DNA from: Cyclobacteriaceae bacterium
GTDB taxonomy: Bacteria; Bacteroidota; Bacteroidia; Cytophagales; Cyclobacteriaceae
DNA length: 64,000 nucleotides
Assembly: GCA_026129485.1 (NCBI GenBank)
Contig: JAHCHY010000001.1
Location: 308,852 to 372,851, forward strand
Direction: 5' to 3'
In this document: positions 1 through 8,008 of the stretch, in pieces
How positions within the stretch are numbered: the first letter of the stretch is position 1
Layout: each line of letters opens with the position of its first letter
The notes under the pieces: model-generated
What the model saw: only the letters and a program-made list of their open reading frames with translations
Database searches by the model: none
Told to the model about the DNA's origin: nothing
Translations under genes and position numbers: made by a program

Positions 1-317
1 ACCAGGATATGATCGGGAGAAACACCCTCCTTCTCGGCTAATACTTTCTTAAACTCCTGCACGGGCTCAAAAGCATAGCGGTTAAACTCGTTCATGGCAT
101 CCGCAATAGCTTTGCGTGCCAATGCAGACGGCCCATACGGGTTTTCATTTGAACCGAGGCGAACTGTCTTTCCATTTAACAATGGTGTAAAACTTTCTTC
201 TGCAACGCTTACCGGTGCCGCCAGCAACTGGCTTACCAGCGAGGAAGAAACCGTAAGCCCGCCTGTAAGCGCCAGCGTGGACTTAAACCAATCTCTGCGA
301 TTAATGTTTTTGCTCAT
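1..317 (-). CDS. HisC-like PLP aminotransferase with Tat-type leader (5' part only)
   Basis: Only the first 105 codons are present; the gene runs off the left edge. The N-terminus has a twin-arginine-like motif (NRRDWFK) followed by a hydrophobic stretch of about 20 residues, suggesting Tat export. From about residue 55 the sequence reads VRLGSNENPYGPS, the substrate/PLP-domain signature of histidinol-phosphate aminotransferase-like class I/II enzymes. The exported version is a known Bacteroidota variant whose substrate is not necessarily histidinol phosphate. The ATG at 317 is the first start in frame and gives a complete leader. It lies just downstream of the small membrane-protein gene ending at 329 and is probably cotranscribed with it. 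Confidence 0.8.
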   Translation of the reverse strand, partial: MSKNINRRDWFKSTLALTGGLTVSSSLVSQLLAAPVSVAEESFTPLLNGKTVRLGSNENPYGPSALARKAIADAMNEFNRYAFEPVQEFKKVLAEKEGVSPDHIL

Positions 318-328
318 AAGTAAAAAAT

Positions 329-565
329 TTAGTCTTCAATTTCTTCGTAGCCGGTTTTCAGCAGCAGGTAAGCAACAAAACCCGAAACTAAAGTAAAGAG
401 CAGCATTGCAACCGGCACTCCCCAGTCAAACCCGGTCTTGCCCATCGCTACTTTTACGATCCACACAATAAGCGCAATAAAAGAAGCTACGGCACCCATT
501 GCAGCGCCCATGCCGTAGTAAATCGCAAAGCCGCCATTTATTTTTCGTTCTGTTCTGTTGCTCAT
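329..565 (-). CDS. Small two-helix membrane protein, unknown function
   Basis: This 78-residue protein has a short charged N-terminus (SNRTERK), two hydrophobic helices at about residues 17-38 and 50-70, and an acidic C-terminus (EEIED). The shape resembles small inner-membrane proteins of no known function. It starts 2 bp after the stop of the upstream secreted-protein gene and ends 11 bp before the aminotransferase gene, so the three look like one transcription unit. I do not recognise a named family. Confidence 0.7.
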   Translation of the reverse strand: MSNRTERKINGGFAIYYGMGAAMGAVASFIALIVWIVKVAMGKTGFDWGVPVAMLLFTLVSGFVAYLLLKTGYEEIED

Positions 566-566
566 A

Positions 567-1571
567 TTACCACTTCGGTTTTTGATAAAACGTTACATAA
601 GATTCGCCATCCAATACGATCATGGGATCACGTGTTTTGGGATGATTAACTTTCTGCAGTTGATATGAACCCTGCCCGCGTGTTTGTGAATTGTAATAAA
701 TACGATCGCCCTCCACCCACCATGTCCCCTGATCGCTGCCCTGCGATGATGTGCCTGCATAAAACGAGTTGGTGTTGGTATCCATCGAACGCTCAGATGT
801 ATATTGATACGTTCCGTTTGCATTTAATACAAAGCACTCGCTGGAGCTTGAGCCGCCACTGTTGGTAGATGTTACTTTTATCCAGCACCATTTGCCCACC
901 AGTTCCGGTGCCACACGTCCGCCACCGGGCTGCGACTGGCTTTGGGTTTGATTTGCGGTATTCCCTCCTCCTTTCGTATATGTAAACTGCTGTCCGTTGG
1001 CACTTAAGGTAAGTTGGTCGCCTTTAATGCTGTACGCCAGCATAGCACTGCCCTGCGGTGTTGACAGAATAATATGCCCCTGCGATACCTGGTACTGCAA
1101 TGTGTTGCCGAGATAAATACACTGGCCGTTGCTTTTAAATTCAACTGATTCACCATTACCGCTCCACACCCCTATTACATCCGCTCCGTTTTGCGCTCCG
1201 CCACTGGTTTGAGGTTGTGGTGTAGTCTGAGCTGCCTGTTGGGTGTTTGGTGTTCCGCTTCGCGTAAAGGCAATGCTGCCGTCCAGGTCGCCACCGGAAA
1301 GCGTAAGGCTGTTGCCTTGCAGCGCATACGTGTACACGGTAGTCTGGCCGCTTTGTGTAATAATGGAAAGCTTATTGGCCTGGCTGGTGTATTTGATCAT
1401 CTCGCCATCAACCTCTCCGCTGCCATCGGCATGGAGCGCGAGCGTCATCTGGTAACCAAACTGGCTGTTTTGCCAGGTGCCGGTAAGCTGATTGCCTTGC
1501 TGCACTTTGGCCCCGATCTGTGCATACGCAAGAGAAGGGACGAGGAAAAGGACAAAAACGATAGTTTTCAT
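567..1571 (-). CDS. Secreted protein with three lipocalin-like repeats
   Basis: The start at 1571 was chosen because MKTIVFVLFLVPSLAYAQ is a clear signal peptide; an upstream in-frame ATG at 1604 would place 11 extra residues before it. The mature part contains three related modules of about 70-100 residues. Each begins with a G-x-W pattern (LTGTWQNS, VIGVWSGN, LVGKWCWI) and continues with alternating strands, as in lipocalin-like domains. Gln/Thr- and Gly/Ser-rich linkers separate them. The role is unknown; a periplasmic or outer-membrane-associated binding or structural protein is plausible. Confidence 0.75.
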   Translation of the reverse strand: MKTIVFVLFLVPSLAYAQIGAKVQQGNQLTGTWQNSQFGYQMTLALHADGSGEVDGEMIKYTSQANKLSIITQSGQTTVYTYALQGNSLTLSGGDLDGSIAFTRSGTPNTQQAAQTTPQPQTSGGAQNGADVIGVWSGNGESVEFKSNGQCIYLGNTLQYQVSQGHIILSTPQGSAMLAYSIKGDQLTLSANGQQFTYTKGGGNTANQTQSQSQPGGGRVAPELVGKWCWIKVTSTNSGGSSSSECFVLNANGTYQYTSERSMDTNTNSFYAGTSSQGSDQGTWWVEGDRIYYNSQTRGQGSYQLQKVNHPKTRDPMIVLDGESYVTFYQKPKW

Positions 1572-1777
1572 GGGGTGTGATAAATAGTTAACCAATTTAA
1601 GCAAAAGCTAACAAAAACTATTTTCAGGCTGGTCTGTTTACCCGGTTCCTACATGATTATGGAGGTGCTCGTTCGGGAGATTTTCCGTCTGCAAAGGCCC
1701 AGATAATATCCATCTTGCACATTAAAAAAGCAGTGTTTGCTTTTTGCGCCACACCGGGATGGAGCGTGTCTAAAATA

Positions 1778-2275
1778 TCAGAGCATTTTTTCGATCAGTC
1801 GCATTACCTGCGAAAGGTATTCCTCGTCTGTTGCATCAAAATCATTCAGCTTGTCGCTGTCTGCATCCAGCACCAATGCTACTTCATTATTTTTAAATGC
1901 AGGCAGCACAATTTCAGATTTTGAAGCCGAGCTGCAGGCAATATGCCCCGGAAAGGCATCCACATCCGGCACGATAATAACCCGCTTCTCCTTCCAACTT
2001 GTACCGCAAACTCCTTTTCCAAAGCCAATGCGTGTGCAGGCTATCGGCCCCTGAAACGGGCCAAGCACCAATTCCTGCCTGCCGGCAGCGTTATTTTTAA
2101 CGATGTAAAATCCTATCCAAAAAAAGCTGAGTGTTTCCTTGAGCGCTGCCGCGATGTTGGCGAGGTTAGCCATTAGGTCAGGTTCGCCTGATGTAAGCGA
2201 TTCCAATTGCGGAACAAGCGTTTGATAGCGGGAAGCTTTATCGGTTGCGGAAGAAATAACCAGGTTTTCGGCCAT
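1778..2275 (-). CDS. msrC: Free methionine-R-sulfoxide reductase (GAF-type fRMsr)
   Basis: This cytoplasmic 165-residue GAF-domain enzyme reduces free L-methionine-R-sulfoxide. The sequence contains VLGPFQG, FGKGVCG, PGHIAC and KSEIVLP, all diagnostic of fRMsr. The three redox cysteines fall at residues 80, 90 and 114; the 10- and 24-residue spacings equal those of yeast fRMsr. The start at 2275 (MAENLV) matches the family length, and an ATG two codons upstream at 2281 is also possible. A short Ala-Gly-Arg-Gln-containing insertion around residues 61-67 coincides with a DNA palindrome. A TActTTTG -10-like box lies at 2294-2301 on the same strand. The gene is divergent from the DUF4230-type gene. 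Confidence 0.92.
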   Translation of the reverse strand: MAENLVISSATDKASRYQTLVPQLESLTSGEPDLMANLANIAAALKETLSFFWIGFYIVKNNAAGRQELVLGPFQGPIACTRIGFGKGVCGTSWKEKRVIIVPDVDAFPGHIACSSASKSEIVLPAFKNNEVALVLDADSDKLNDFDATDEEYLSQVMRLIEKML

Positions 2276-2455
2276 AAACATTTTATATGGCTCCAAAAGT
2301 AAACTACTCAGCCCTGGTAAAAAAGCAGAATAATAATGATGGCTATTACCACTCCGATTATTTGTATAAGCCCCTTGCGCATATCGGCAGGGAAGCACGT
2401 GCGGAATTTTTGCCAAACCAAAAGCTGGCTTAATTACCTTAACTTTACGGCAAAT

Positions 2456-3097
2456 ATGACACGGCATCTCAAGCTTATTATAGCCCTGATTATTACCGGC
2501 ACTATAGCCGCTTTTGTATTGCTGGTGGTTATTCCTGAGCGATTAGCTAAAAACAGTTATGAGGCAGCCAAAACGCTGGGTGAAGATTTTCGCAAGGCTT
2601 TTCAGTTTACGCCCGAAGTGCGCGTTGAAAATACGGTAGTGCTCAACCAGCAAACCGGTGTGCTGGAGCTGGCCGTGCTTTCGCAAAACTTTCAGCATAA
2701 CTATGGCTACACCAACACCTGGATAGGCAGCACCAAAAAGATCAACATCAGCGGAAGCTTTATTGCCAAGGTGGGGTTCGATCTGAACGAAAAGTTTTCG
2801 ATTACCCTTCAGGATAAAACCGCTGTTGTTTCTTTGCCTGAACCTCAATTACTCTCCATCGAATCGCAAGGCGATATTGCTTACCGCGATGAAAACGGCT
2901 TATGGAATTGGGTAAGCATGGAAGACCGCACCGCAGCCACCAATGCTTTTATTGCCGATGCCAAAGCTTATGCACAACAGGCTGACTTCATCAAAGATTC
3001 AAGAGTCAGGGCAGAAGAGCAGATCAGGAAAGCGCTGGCCCCGCATGCGGATGAAGTGGTGTTTGAGTACCGGGTTGTTATTCCAAAGCTTCAATAA
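2456..3097 (+). CDS. DUF4230-like membrane-anchored protein
   Basis: The 213-residue protein starts with MTRHLKLI followed by one transmembrane helix (about residues 5-27), so it is probably anchored with most of the chain outside the cytoplasm. The rest alternates strands with the pattern IAKVGFDLNEKFSI and LPEPQLLSIE seen in DUF4230 proteins. The ATG at 2456 places the helix at the N-terminus; longer frames upstream read through noncoding sequence. The gene ends 10 bp before the SRPBCC gene, so the two are probably cotranscribed. The function of the family is unknown. Confidence 0.75.
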   Translation: MTRHLKLIIALIITGTIAAFVLLVVIPERLAKNSYEAAKTLGEDFRKAFQFTPEVRVENTVVLNQQTGVLELAVLSQNFQHNYGYTNTWIGSTKKINISGSFIAKVGFDLNEKFSITLQDKTAVVSLPEPQLLSIESQGDIAYRDENGLWNWVSMEDRTAATNAFIADAKAYAQQADFIKDSRVRAEEQIRKALAPHADEVVFEYRVVIPKLQ

Positions 3098-3107
3098 TTT
3101 TCAGTTT

Positions 3108-3548
3108 ATGAAAAAAGTAGAAGCAAGCATTGACATAAATACCAGTCCCGAAAAAATTATTCAGGCTTTTACCGACAGCGATATGCTTCGGGGCTGGTGG
3201 AGTGTTGAACGTACCTTGATTGAAAAACGAACGGGCGGGCTGTATGTTCTCGCCTGGAATATTACCGATAAGGGATTCGGTTATGTTTCATCGGGGGTAA
3301 TAAGCAGGTATGAGCCGGGCAGTATGCTTGAAATAGACCATTTCGTTTACCTCAACCCGGAACGGTCTATGCTGGGCGGTATGAAATTAACCGTAACCGC
3401 TACTGAGAAAGACGGGGGATCGGCATTATACCTTTGTCAAAGCGGTTATCAGAACGGAACGGATTGGGACTGGTATTACGAAGCGGTTAAGCAAGCCTGG
3501 CCTGCTGTTGTAAAAAACCTGAAGGAGTATCTTGAAAGGCAGCACTAA
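3108..3548 (+). CDS. SRPBCC (START/Bet v1-like) domain protein
   Basis: This 146-residue cytoplasmic protein begins MKKVEASIDINTSPEKIIQA and contains the typical opening of an activator-of-Hsp90/SRPBCC fold: an N-terminal strand, the S-P-E-K-I helix and a W-W residue pair near residue 32. The C-terminal helix (YYEAVKQAWPAVVKNLKEYL) is also typical. The ligand is unknown. The start at 3108 is chosen because upstream residues in the same frame overlap the preceding gene out of frame. It lies 10 bp downstream of the DUF4230-like gene. Confidence 0.82.
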   Translation: MKKVEASIDINTSPEKIIQAFTDSDMLRGWWSVERTLIEKRTGGLYVLAWNITDKGFGYVSSGVISRYEPGSMLEIDHFVYLNPERSMLGGMKLTVTATEKDGGSALYLCQSGYQNGTDWDWYYEAVKQAWPAVVKNLKEYLERQH

Positions 3549-3630
3549 CAGCAAACCCGGCAATCCAAACTGCTAAAAATTAAACTACAGGCGTCCGGGT
3601 GAATTAATTTTTTTCGGACATAGGCCAACT

Positions 3631-4158
3631 TTACTTCCTTTTAAATGTCGCCTGTGTGTAAATGAAAAAATCTTTGCCCGGTTCAGCCAGCTCAAAGGTT
3701 TCAACGAATTCATTGTTGTTAATTATTCTGTAAGTTTCCCGTGCCTTCCAGCCTGCCGGAATATTTTCAATCTGCTCGGTGATAAACACGATTATCTTGT
3801 TATCTGGCGAAATACTGTCCGACACATACGTGTTCACAAAGCCTTCTACATGAAATTGTCGCAAAACAAATCGCTTTTTATTTCGGTCATAGCTTATGTA
3901 ACCTATGTCTTCGTGAATTTCACCTTTCGGCTTTTTGTCTGTCGGTGGATAGGTTGTTTTATTCTTTATTTCGATAAACTTGTTTCCCAATATAAATTGA
4001 TAGGTTCTCTCATATTCACCTTTGCCCGGTGCGCCTTCTCCTTTACCAGTCCATTCACCCACAAAGAATTTAATAGGATTCCAAACGGTGTCTTGTTGGA
4101 TTGCCTGCGCATGAGCAAATGCAGGAAACATAATAAGTAAAAGAAGTAACTTTTTCAT
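3631..4158 (-). CDS. Secreted DUF1579-like beta-barrel protein
   Basis: The 175-residue product has a signal peptide (MKKLLLLLIMFPAFAHAQ). The mature part begins FFVGEWTGKGEG, the opening of heme-binding/nitrobindin-like and DUF1579-like small barrels, and continues with alternating strands such as FIEIKNKTTY and RFVLRQFHVEG. The start at 4158 is preferred over the ATG at 4194 because it puts the signal peptide at the N-terminus. Ligand and role are unknown. It is the last gene of a minus-strand group with the lipoprotein upstream. Confidence 0.72.
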   Translation of the reverse strand: MKKLLLLLIMFPAFAHAQAIQQDTVWNPIKFFVGEWTGKGEGAPGKGEYERTYQFILGNKFIEIKNKTTYPPTDKKPKGEIHEDIGYISYDRNKKRFVLRQFHVEGFVNTYVSDSISPDNKIIVFITEQIENIPAGWKARETYRIINNNEFVETFELAEPGKDFFIYTQATFKRK

Positions 4159-4232
4159 TGTTTTAAAAATGTTGCTTGTTGTATTCTGCTCCACGCTTTA
4201 AGTGGAATGTCAGTACTATGTTTTATGCAGTT

Positions 4233-5153
4233 TCATTTCTTCGCTAACCACCTGATAAGGTTCAATACAAATTGCTTATTGTCTTGATTGGGAAGATTCA
4301 TTCCAAATTTATTTCCATTTCTGTCAAACTGTGCAGTTAAAAACGCTGATTCTGCCAATACAACAATCTTGCCCTTGCCGTATTGTTTGCAAATTCCCTG
4401 TGCATAGCCATTTGCAGAATAGAAATCGGCATAAGACACATTTGTTATAATATCTCCGCCTTTCTCTGTAACCTCAACTTTTACGTTATAATTTTGAGCA
4501 TCTGGTGTAAAAATTAAGAGTGGTGTCCATGTAGAATCTCCTTTTACAGAACTTCCCGTAAATGTATTGAGACGTTCAACGTTGTCTAAAATCGGGTGTG
4601 TTGCGTTCAAGCTACCATTTGCTTTTGTAAAAAGCAGGGCATCCGCAACTCCCTCTTTATTGGTTAATAATGTATCTTCAGTATAACCATTATGCACCTG
4701 CACACCAATCCTGTCAAAAACAGGCTTCATTGCAAGTCCGAAAGGGAAATGCTCGGTTACCAGTAATAAAGAACCGCCATTTGTTACCCATTGCTCTAAT
4801 TGTTCAATTTCACTTTGTGAAAAAGGCGGTTTGTCGCCAGGGTCTTTCTTACCCATAGCTGTTGCTATAATAAAAATGTCAGTACCGGATAAAAGAGCTT
4901 GGTCAATAGGCTTACCTGTTGAATTTACAATACAGCCATCGTTGCTGATTAGAGTTGCAAATGGCTTATAAGTAGTTTCAATTTTATGGTGATTTTTGTG
5001 GGCTTTATCAAACAAAACTTTTGGTTTCTGTTCTTTCAATTCCGGGCTTGCTACCGACACATCAAAATCGTTGTCCGCTTTTGAACCTTTACTATTACAA
5101 GCAAAAAGTGTCAAACTGAATGCTACCGCTATAATTAAAATGTTCCTTGTCAT
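4233..5153 (-). CDS. Lipoprotein with DUF4350-like/GATase-like domain
   Basis: The 306-residue protein has a lipoprotein signal ending in LFAC at about residue 19. The mature part reads KPKVLFDKAHKNHHKIET and LLSGTDIFIIATA, followed by an acidic WVTNGGSLLLVTEH segment. This order of strands and the G-G-S-L-L turn resembles DUF4350 and related class I amidotransferase-like folds in proteins with no demonstrated activity. No catalytic Cys nucleophile elbow is evident. It is likely periplasmic and membrane-tethered; the substrate is unknown. Confidence 0.7.
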   Translation of the reverse strand: MTRNILIIAVAFSLTLFACNSKGSKADNDFDVSVASPELKEQKPKVLFDKAHKNHHKIETTYKPFATLISNDGCIVNSTGKPIDQALLSGTDIFIIATAMGKKDPGDKPPFSQSEIEQLEQWVTNGGSLLLVTEHFPFGLAMKPVFDRIGVQVHNGYTEDTLLTNKEGVADALLFTKANGSLNATHPILDNVERLNTFTGSSVKGDSTWTPLLIFTPDAQNYNVKVEVTEKGGDIITNVSYADFYSANGYAQGICKQYGKGKIVVLAESAFLTAQFDRNGNKFGMNLPNQDNKQFVLNLIRWLAKK

Positions 5154-5198
5154 AGATATGCTTGTTTTGAAGTTACTAAAAGTCGAAAATAATTTTTC

Positions 5199-7058
5199 TT
5201 AATGCTCACTACTGACGGCAAGCGGGTCTACGGCATTCACGGCCTGTTTCAATTGTTGCTCCGTCAATTTATCAAGCTGAGGTAACAGGGGTTTTGTTTC
5301 ATCGTAAGATTGTATCTTATTTTTGTTGGCTTCCATCCATTTTAAAATATCACGCATGATTCTGTAATTCGCCTGACCGTGCGGGGTACCGTCATTCATG
5401 TTGCGGGAGTAAACAGCGTTCAGCGCAAGAAAGGGATTGGGCGCAAAATAAATCTCGGAAAGCTTGGCCCGGTACTCCAGTTCTTCGGCTTTCATCTTAG
5501 GGTTATCTTTTAAGTCGATGGTGTGTCTTCCCTCATGAGCGAAAATGCTTGATTCAATGAGTTGTGATTCATAAGCCTGAATAAAGGCGAGTCGGAGATC
5601 ATGTACACCTGATTTTTTTAACTTTAATGAATCGAGTATTTTGTTTCGTGCTTTTGCAACAATCCGGTTGGCAAGCCCCGGCAGGTATGATAATGAATTA
5701 ATGTGCGCGAGTGAATCGTCAAGCCGATTCAATTCTTTTTGTTTCTCTGCCTTTCGGAAAATTTCTGCTTCATCTGTTGCATCAATCCACGCCCGAACCG
5801 GGCCGTTACTATACGCGCTCCTGATTTGTAAGATCGCGTTTGGGCCAGCGGCCCATCCCCCGATTTCTGCCCGCCCGTCCCAAAACCAGGAGGAATACCC
5901 GTTCGAAAGCATGTGGTCTAAAACAAGAAACCTGAGTTCTCCTGATTTTCCATACTGATGGATTGACCGGGCTTCATCAATAACCAGGTGTCCGTAACTT
6001 AATCCGAAATATCCGTTAGCCTCGCTTAATCTGTATTGCGCACGAAACCGTTTTGAAATTTCCTGTTCAAAGACCGATAGTGAAAATGCCGGTGGTGATT
6101 TTTCCCAGGTCAGATTATTTAATAAAGTTTCAGCTTCCTTTATTAATGCAGATTTGTACTTCTTTTCTTTTTGTTTTTTAACAACAGTTAACCTGTAAAA
6201 ATCAGTTGTCAGCTTATTTACCGCATCAAGAAAATCAAGATAGGCACGCAGGTCTTTGATGTACGAATCAACTATAAGAGCTGGATGAGCTGATTGTGCT
6301 ACCTTGTTTGCGTATTCAAAAAAACCAGACCCTGCCAATCCTTTGATGACGGAGAGCGGCTTGTTTTCATCAGGCTTACCCGAATTCCAGCTTTGCAATC
6401 CCTCAAGCAATAATTGCCCAGATTCTCTGAGCATCGTATAAGCAGTCGTATCACTTATTCTGTAATAGGAGCGCCACGCACTCAGCGCTTTCGGCCCGTT
6501 GCCATTCAGCAAATAATAACCCAGTGCTATTCCCGATAGCCCGATATCACCGGGTGATCTGTCGATTAACGTATCGATCATGGTATATGCCTCGGAAAAA
6601 TCTTTTGAGCTTTCAGTAAGCTCTCCCGACTTGTCAAGATATTTTCTCAATACGGATTTGAGATAGACCACCTGGGAATGGTAGGCGGCACTTGCGGAAG
6701 AAGGGTTAGCCATTGACTGCCTGGCTTTTTCAATGCTTTCATCGTATTTCTTCTGGTCGGTCAGCATTCTTGCCCAAACCGCGTACACCCTGTCTGATGA
6801 GGCCGGATATTCTTGAATAAGGGAAGTTAACCGGCTTGTTGCTTTCTGGTCGTTCATATACAAGAGCCAATCCATCCGCGACAACCGCAGGTGAGCATCA
6901 ATTGCATCCTGCTCATTTTGGGATGCTGCCACTTTTTCAAAAGCAGCATAAGCCTCGGTAGCTTTAAGCTGGTAGTATAATTCTTCCGCCCGCGACAGGG
7001 ATTGGGCATCCGTAAAAAAAGGCAAGCCCAGAAGTGCAACAATTACCAACCTCACCAT
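5199..7058 (-). CDS. Secreted TPR-like protein with C-terminal HEGRH metallopeptidase-like motif
   Basis: The 619-residue protein has a signal peptide (residues 1-18, ending TDAQ). Residues 25-250 are helical and repetitive, with TPR-like spacing. The C-terminal third contains IFAHEGRHTID, an H-E-x-x-H zinc-binding pattern, followed about 17 residues later by an acidic EELEYRAKLSE segment that could supply a third ligand. These features suggest a gluzincin-like peptidase, but I do not recognise a named family. It is downstream of the AraC regulator gene on the same strand with a 45-bp gap, which may be a regulatory link. Confidence 0.72.
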   Translation of the reverse strand: MVRLVIVALLGLPFFTDAQSLSRAEELYYQLKATEAYAAFEKVAASQNEQDAIDAHLRLSRMDWLLYMNDQKATSRLTSLIQEYPASSDRVYAVWARMLTDQKKYDESIEKARQSMANPSSASAAYHSQVVYLKSVLRKYLDKSGELTESSKDFSEAYTMIDTLIDRSPGDIGLSGIALGYYLLNGNGPKALSAWRSYYRISDTTAYTMLRESGQLLLEGLQSWNSGKPDENKPLSVIKGLAGSGFFEYANKVAQSAHPALIVDSYIKDLRAYLDFLDAVNKLTTDFYRLTVVKKQKEKKYKSALIKEAETLLNNLTWEKSPPAFSLSVFEQEISKRFRAQYRLSEANGYFGLSYGHLVIDEARSIHQYGKSGELRFLVLDHMLSNGYSSWFWDGRAEIGGWAAGPNAILQIRSAYSNGPVRAWIDATDEAEIFRKAEKQKELNRLDDSLAHINSLSYLPGLANRIVAKARNKILDSLKLKKSGVHDLRLAFIQAYESQLIESSIFAHEGRHTIDLKDNPKMKAEELEYRAKLSEIYFAPNPFLALNAVYSRNMNDGTPHGQANYRIMRDILKWMEANKNKIQSYDETKPLLPQLDKLTEQQLKQAVNAVDPLAVSSEH

Positions 7059-7103
7059 AATCTTTTTAACAAAACTATGGCCGTCAATAACCAGGTGCTT
7101 GTA

Positions 7104-7919
7104 CTAAATAAACTTCTTTACTGTCTTTTGAAAATCGGATGGAGGGCGTCCAAACACGCGCTTAAAGTTTTTGGTAAAATGACTTTGGTCGTAAAACCCG
7201 CATTGAAACGCAGTTTCGGAAACAGACTGATGGCTGTTCATTAAGCAACGGACTGCATGATTCAGCCGCACCCTTACATGATACTCTCCGATAGTCATAC
7301 CATATTTGTTTTTAAAAGCACGTATCATATAAATCGGGCTGACATTGACCAACTCCGATAATTCTTTAAGAGAAGTTTTGTCATCCCAATGTGAATTCAG
7401 ATACTCTTCGAGTTTGGTGAGCCACCCGGTTACATGCGCACTTTTTTTCGGTTGGTGATTTAGCCGATGCTCCTCTGCAATCATTTCCATCAAAACCGAT
7501 TCCATTTCAAGTGGCGTGCTGTCGTCTAAAAATCCCTGGTATAATTTCCATAAATGTATTTTCGGAGGCCCGGAATTGTTTAGGCTATACCGGGTCTTTT
7601 TTAGTTCATTGTGAAAATTGAAGGTATTGTATTCCGGAAATTCTATATTGAAACAGTATGTCAGATTCTTCCCAAAAACATTGTGATGAAGATAATCGGA
7701 TGGCCGGCTGACAAGAACGCCATCGCTCACCGGAGTTGATTCGAACTCATTTCTCTCATAATATCCTCCGGCAAGCACCATAGAATAATAAGGAGAAGTG
7801 TGATAATGAAAATCAATTACCTGGTGGGGCTCATATTTTGTCAATGATAATTCAAAACAATTATGAGAAACTCTTTTCAACGGTGTTCCGAAGCATCGGT
7901 CTGTTCGATTCATAAACAA
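7104..7919 (-). CDS. AraC-family transcriptional regulator
   Basis: The 271-residue protein has an N-terminal cupin-like ligand domain (HYHTSPYYSMVLAGGYYERN) and a C-terminal double helix-turn-helix domain. The latter includes LKELSELVNVSPIYMIRAFK and the signature AFQCGFYDQSHFTKNFKRVF followed by GRPPSDF. It is a DNA-binding regulator with an unknown inducer. A 14-bp palindrome (AAGTAA-TT-TTACTT, 7928-7941) lies just upstream of the start and could be its own operator. The next gene in the same direction is the HEGRH protein, a possible target. Confidence 0.9.
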   Translation of the reverse strand: MFMNRTDRCFGTPLKRVSHNCFELSLTKYEPHQVIDFHYHTSPYYSMVLAGGYYERNEFESTPVSDGVLVSRPSDYLHHNVFGKNLTYCFNIEFPEYNTFNFHNELKKTRYSLNNSGPPKIHLWKLYQGFLDDSTPLEMESVLMEMIAEEHRLNHQPKKSAHVTGWLTKLEEYLNSHWDDKTSLKELSELVNVSPIYMIRAFKNKYGMTIGEYHVRVRLNHAVRCLMNSHQSVSETAFQCGFYDQSHFTKNFKRVFGRPPSDFQKTVKKFI

Positions 7920-8008
7920 CAGGCGAAAAGTAATTTTACTTCGATGTGTGTTTCTTTAGACTAAGAACGTTGATTTACTGTCTTTGTTACACTTTCTCTT
8001 TCTACAAG

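Noticed and set aside
620-823. Minus-strand 67-residue ORF within the lipocalin-repeat gene
   Set aside because: It overlaps a gene with a clear signal peptide and repeats, and its own sequence has no domain features.
1191-1580. Plus-strand 129-residue ORF
   Set aside because: It is fully antisense to the lipocalin-repeat gene and low in protein-like composition.
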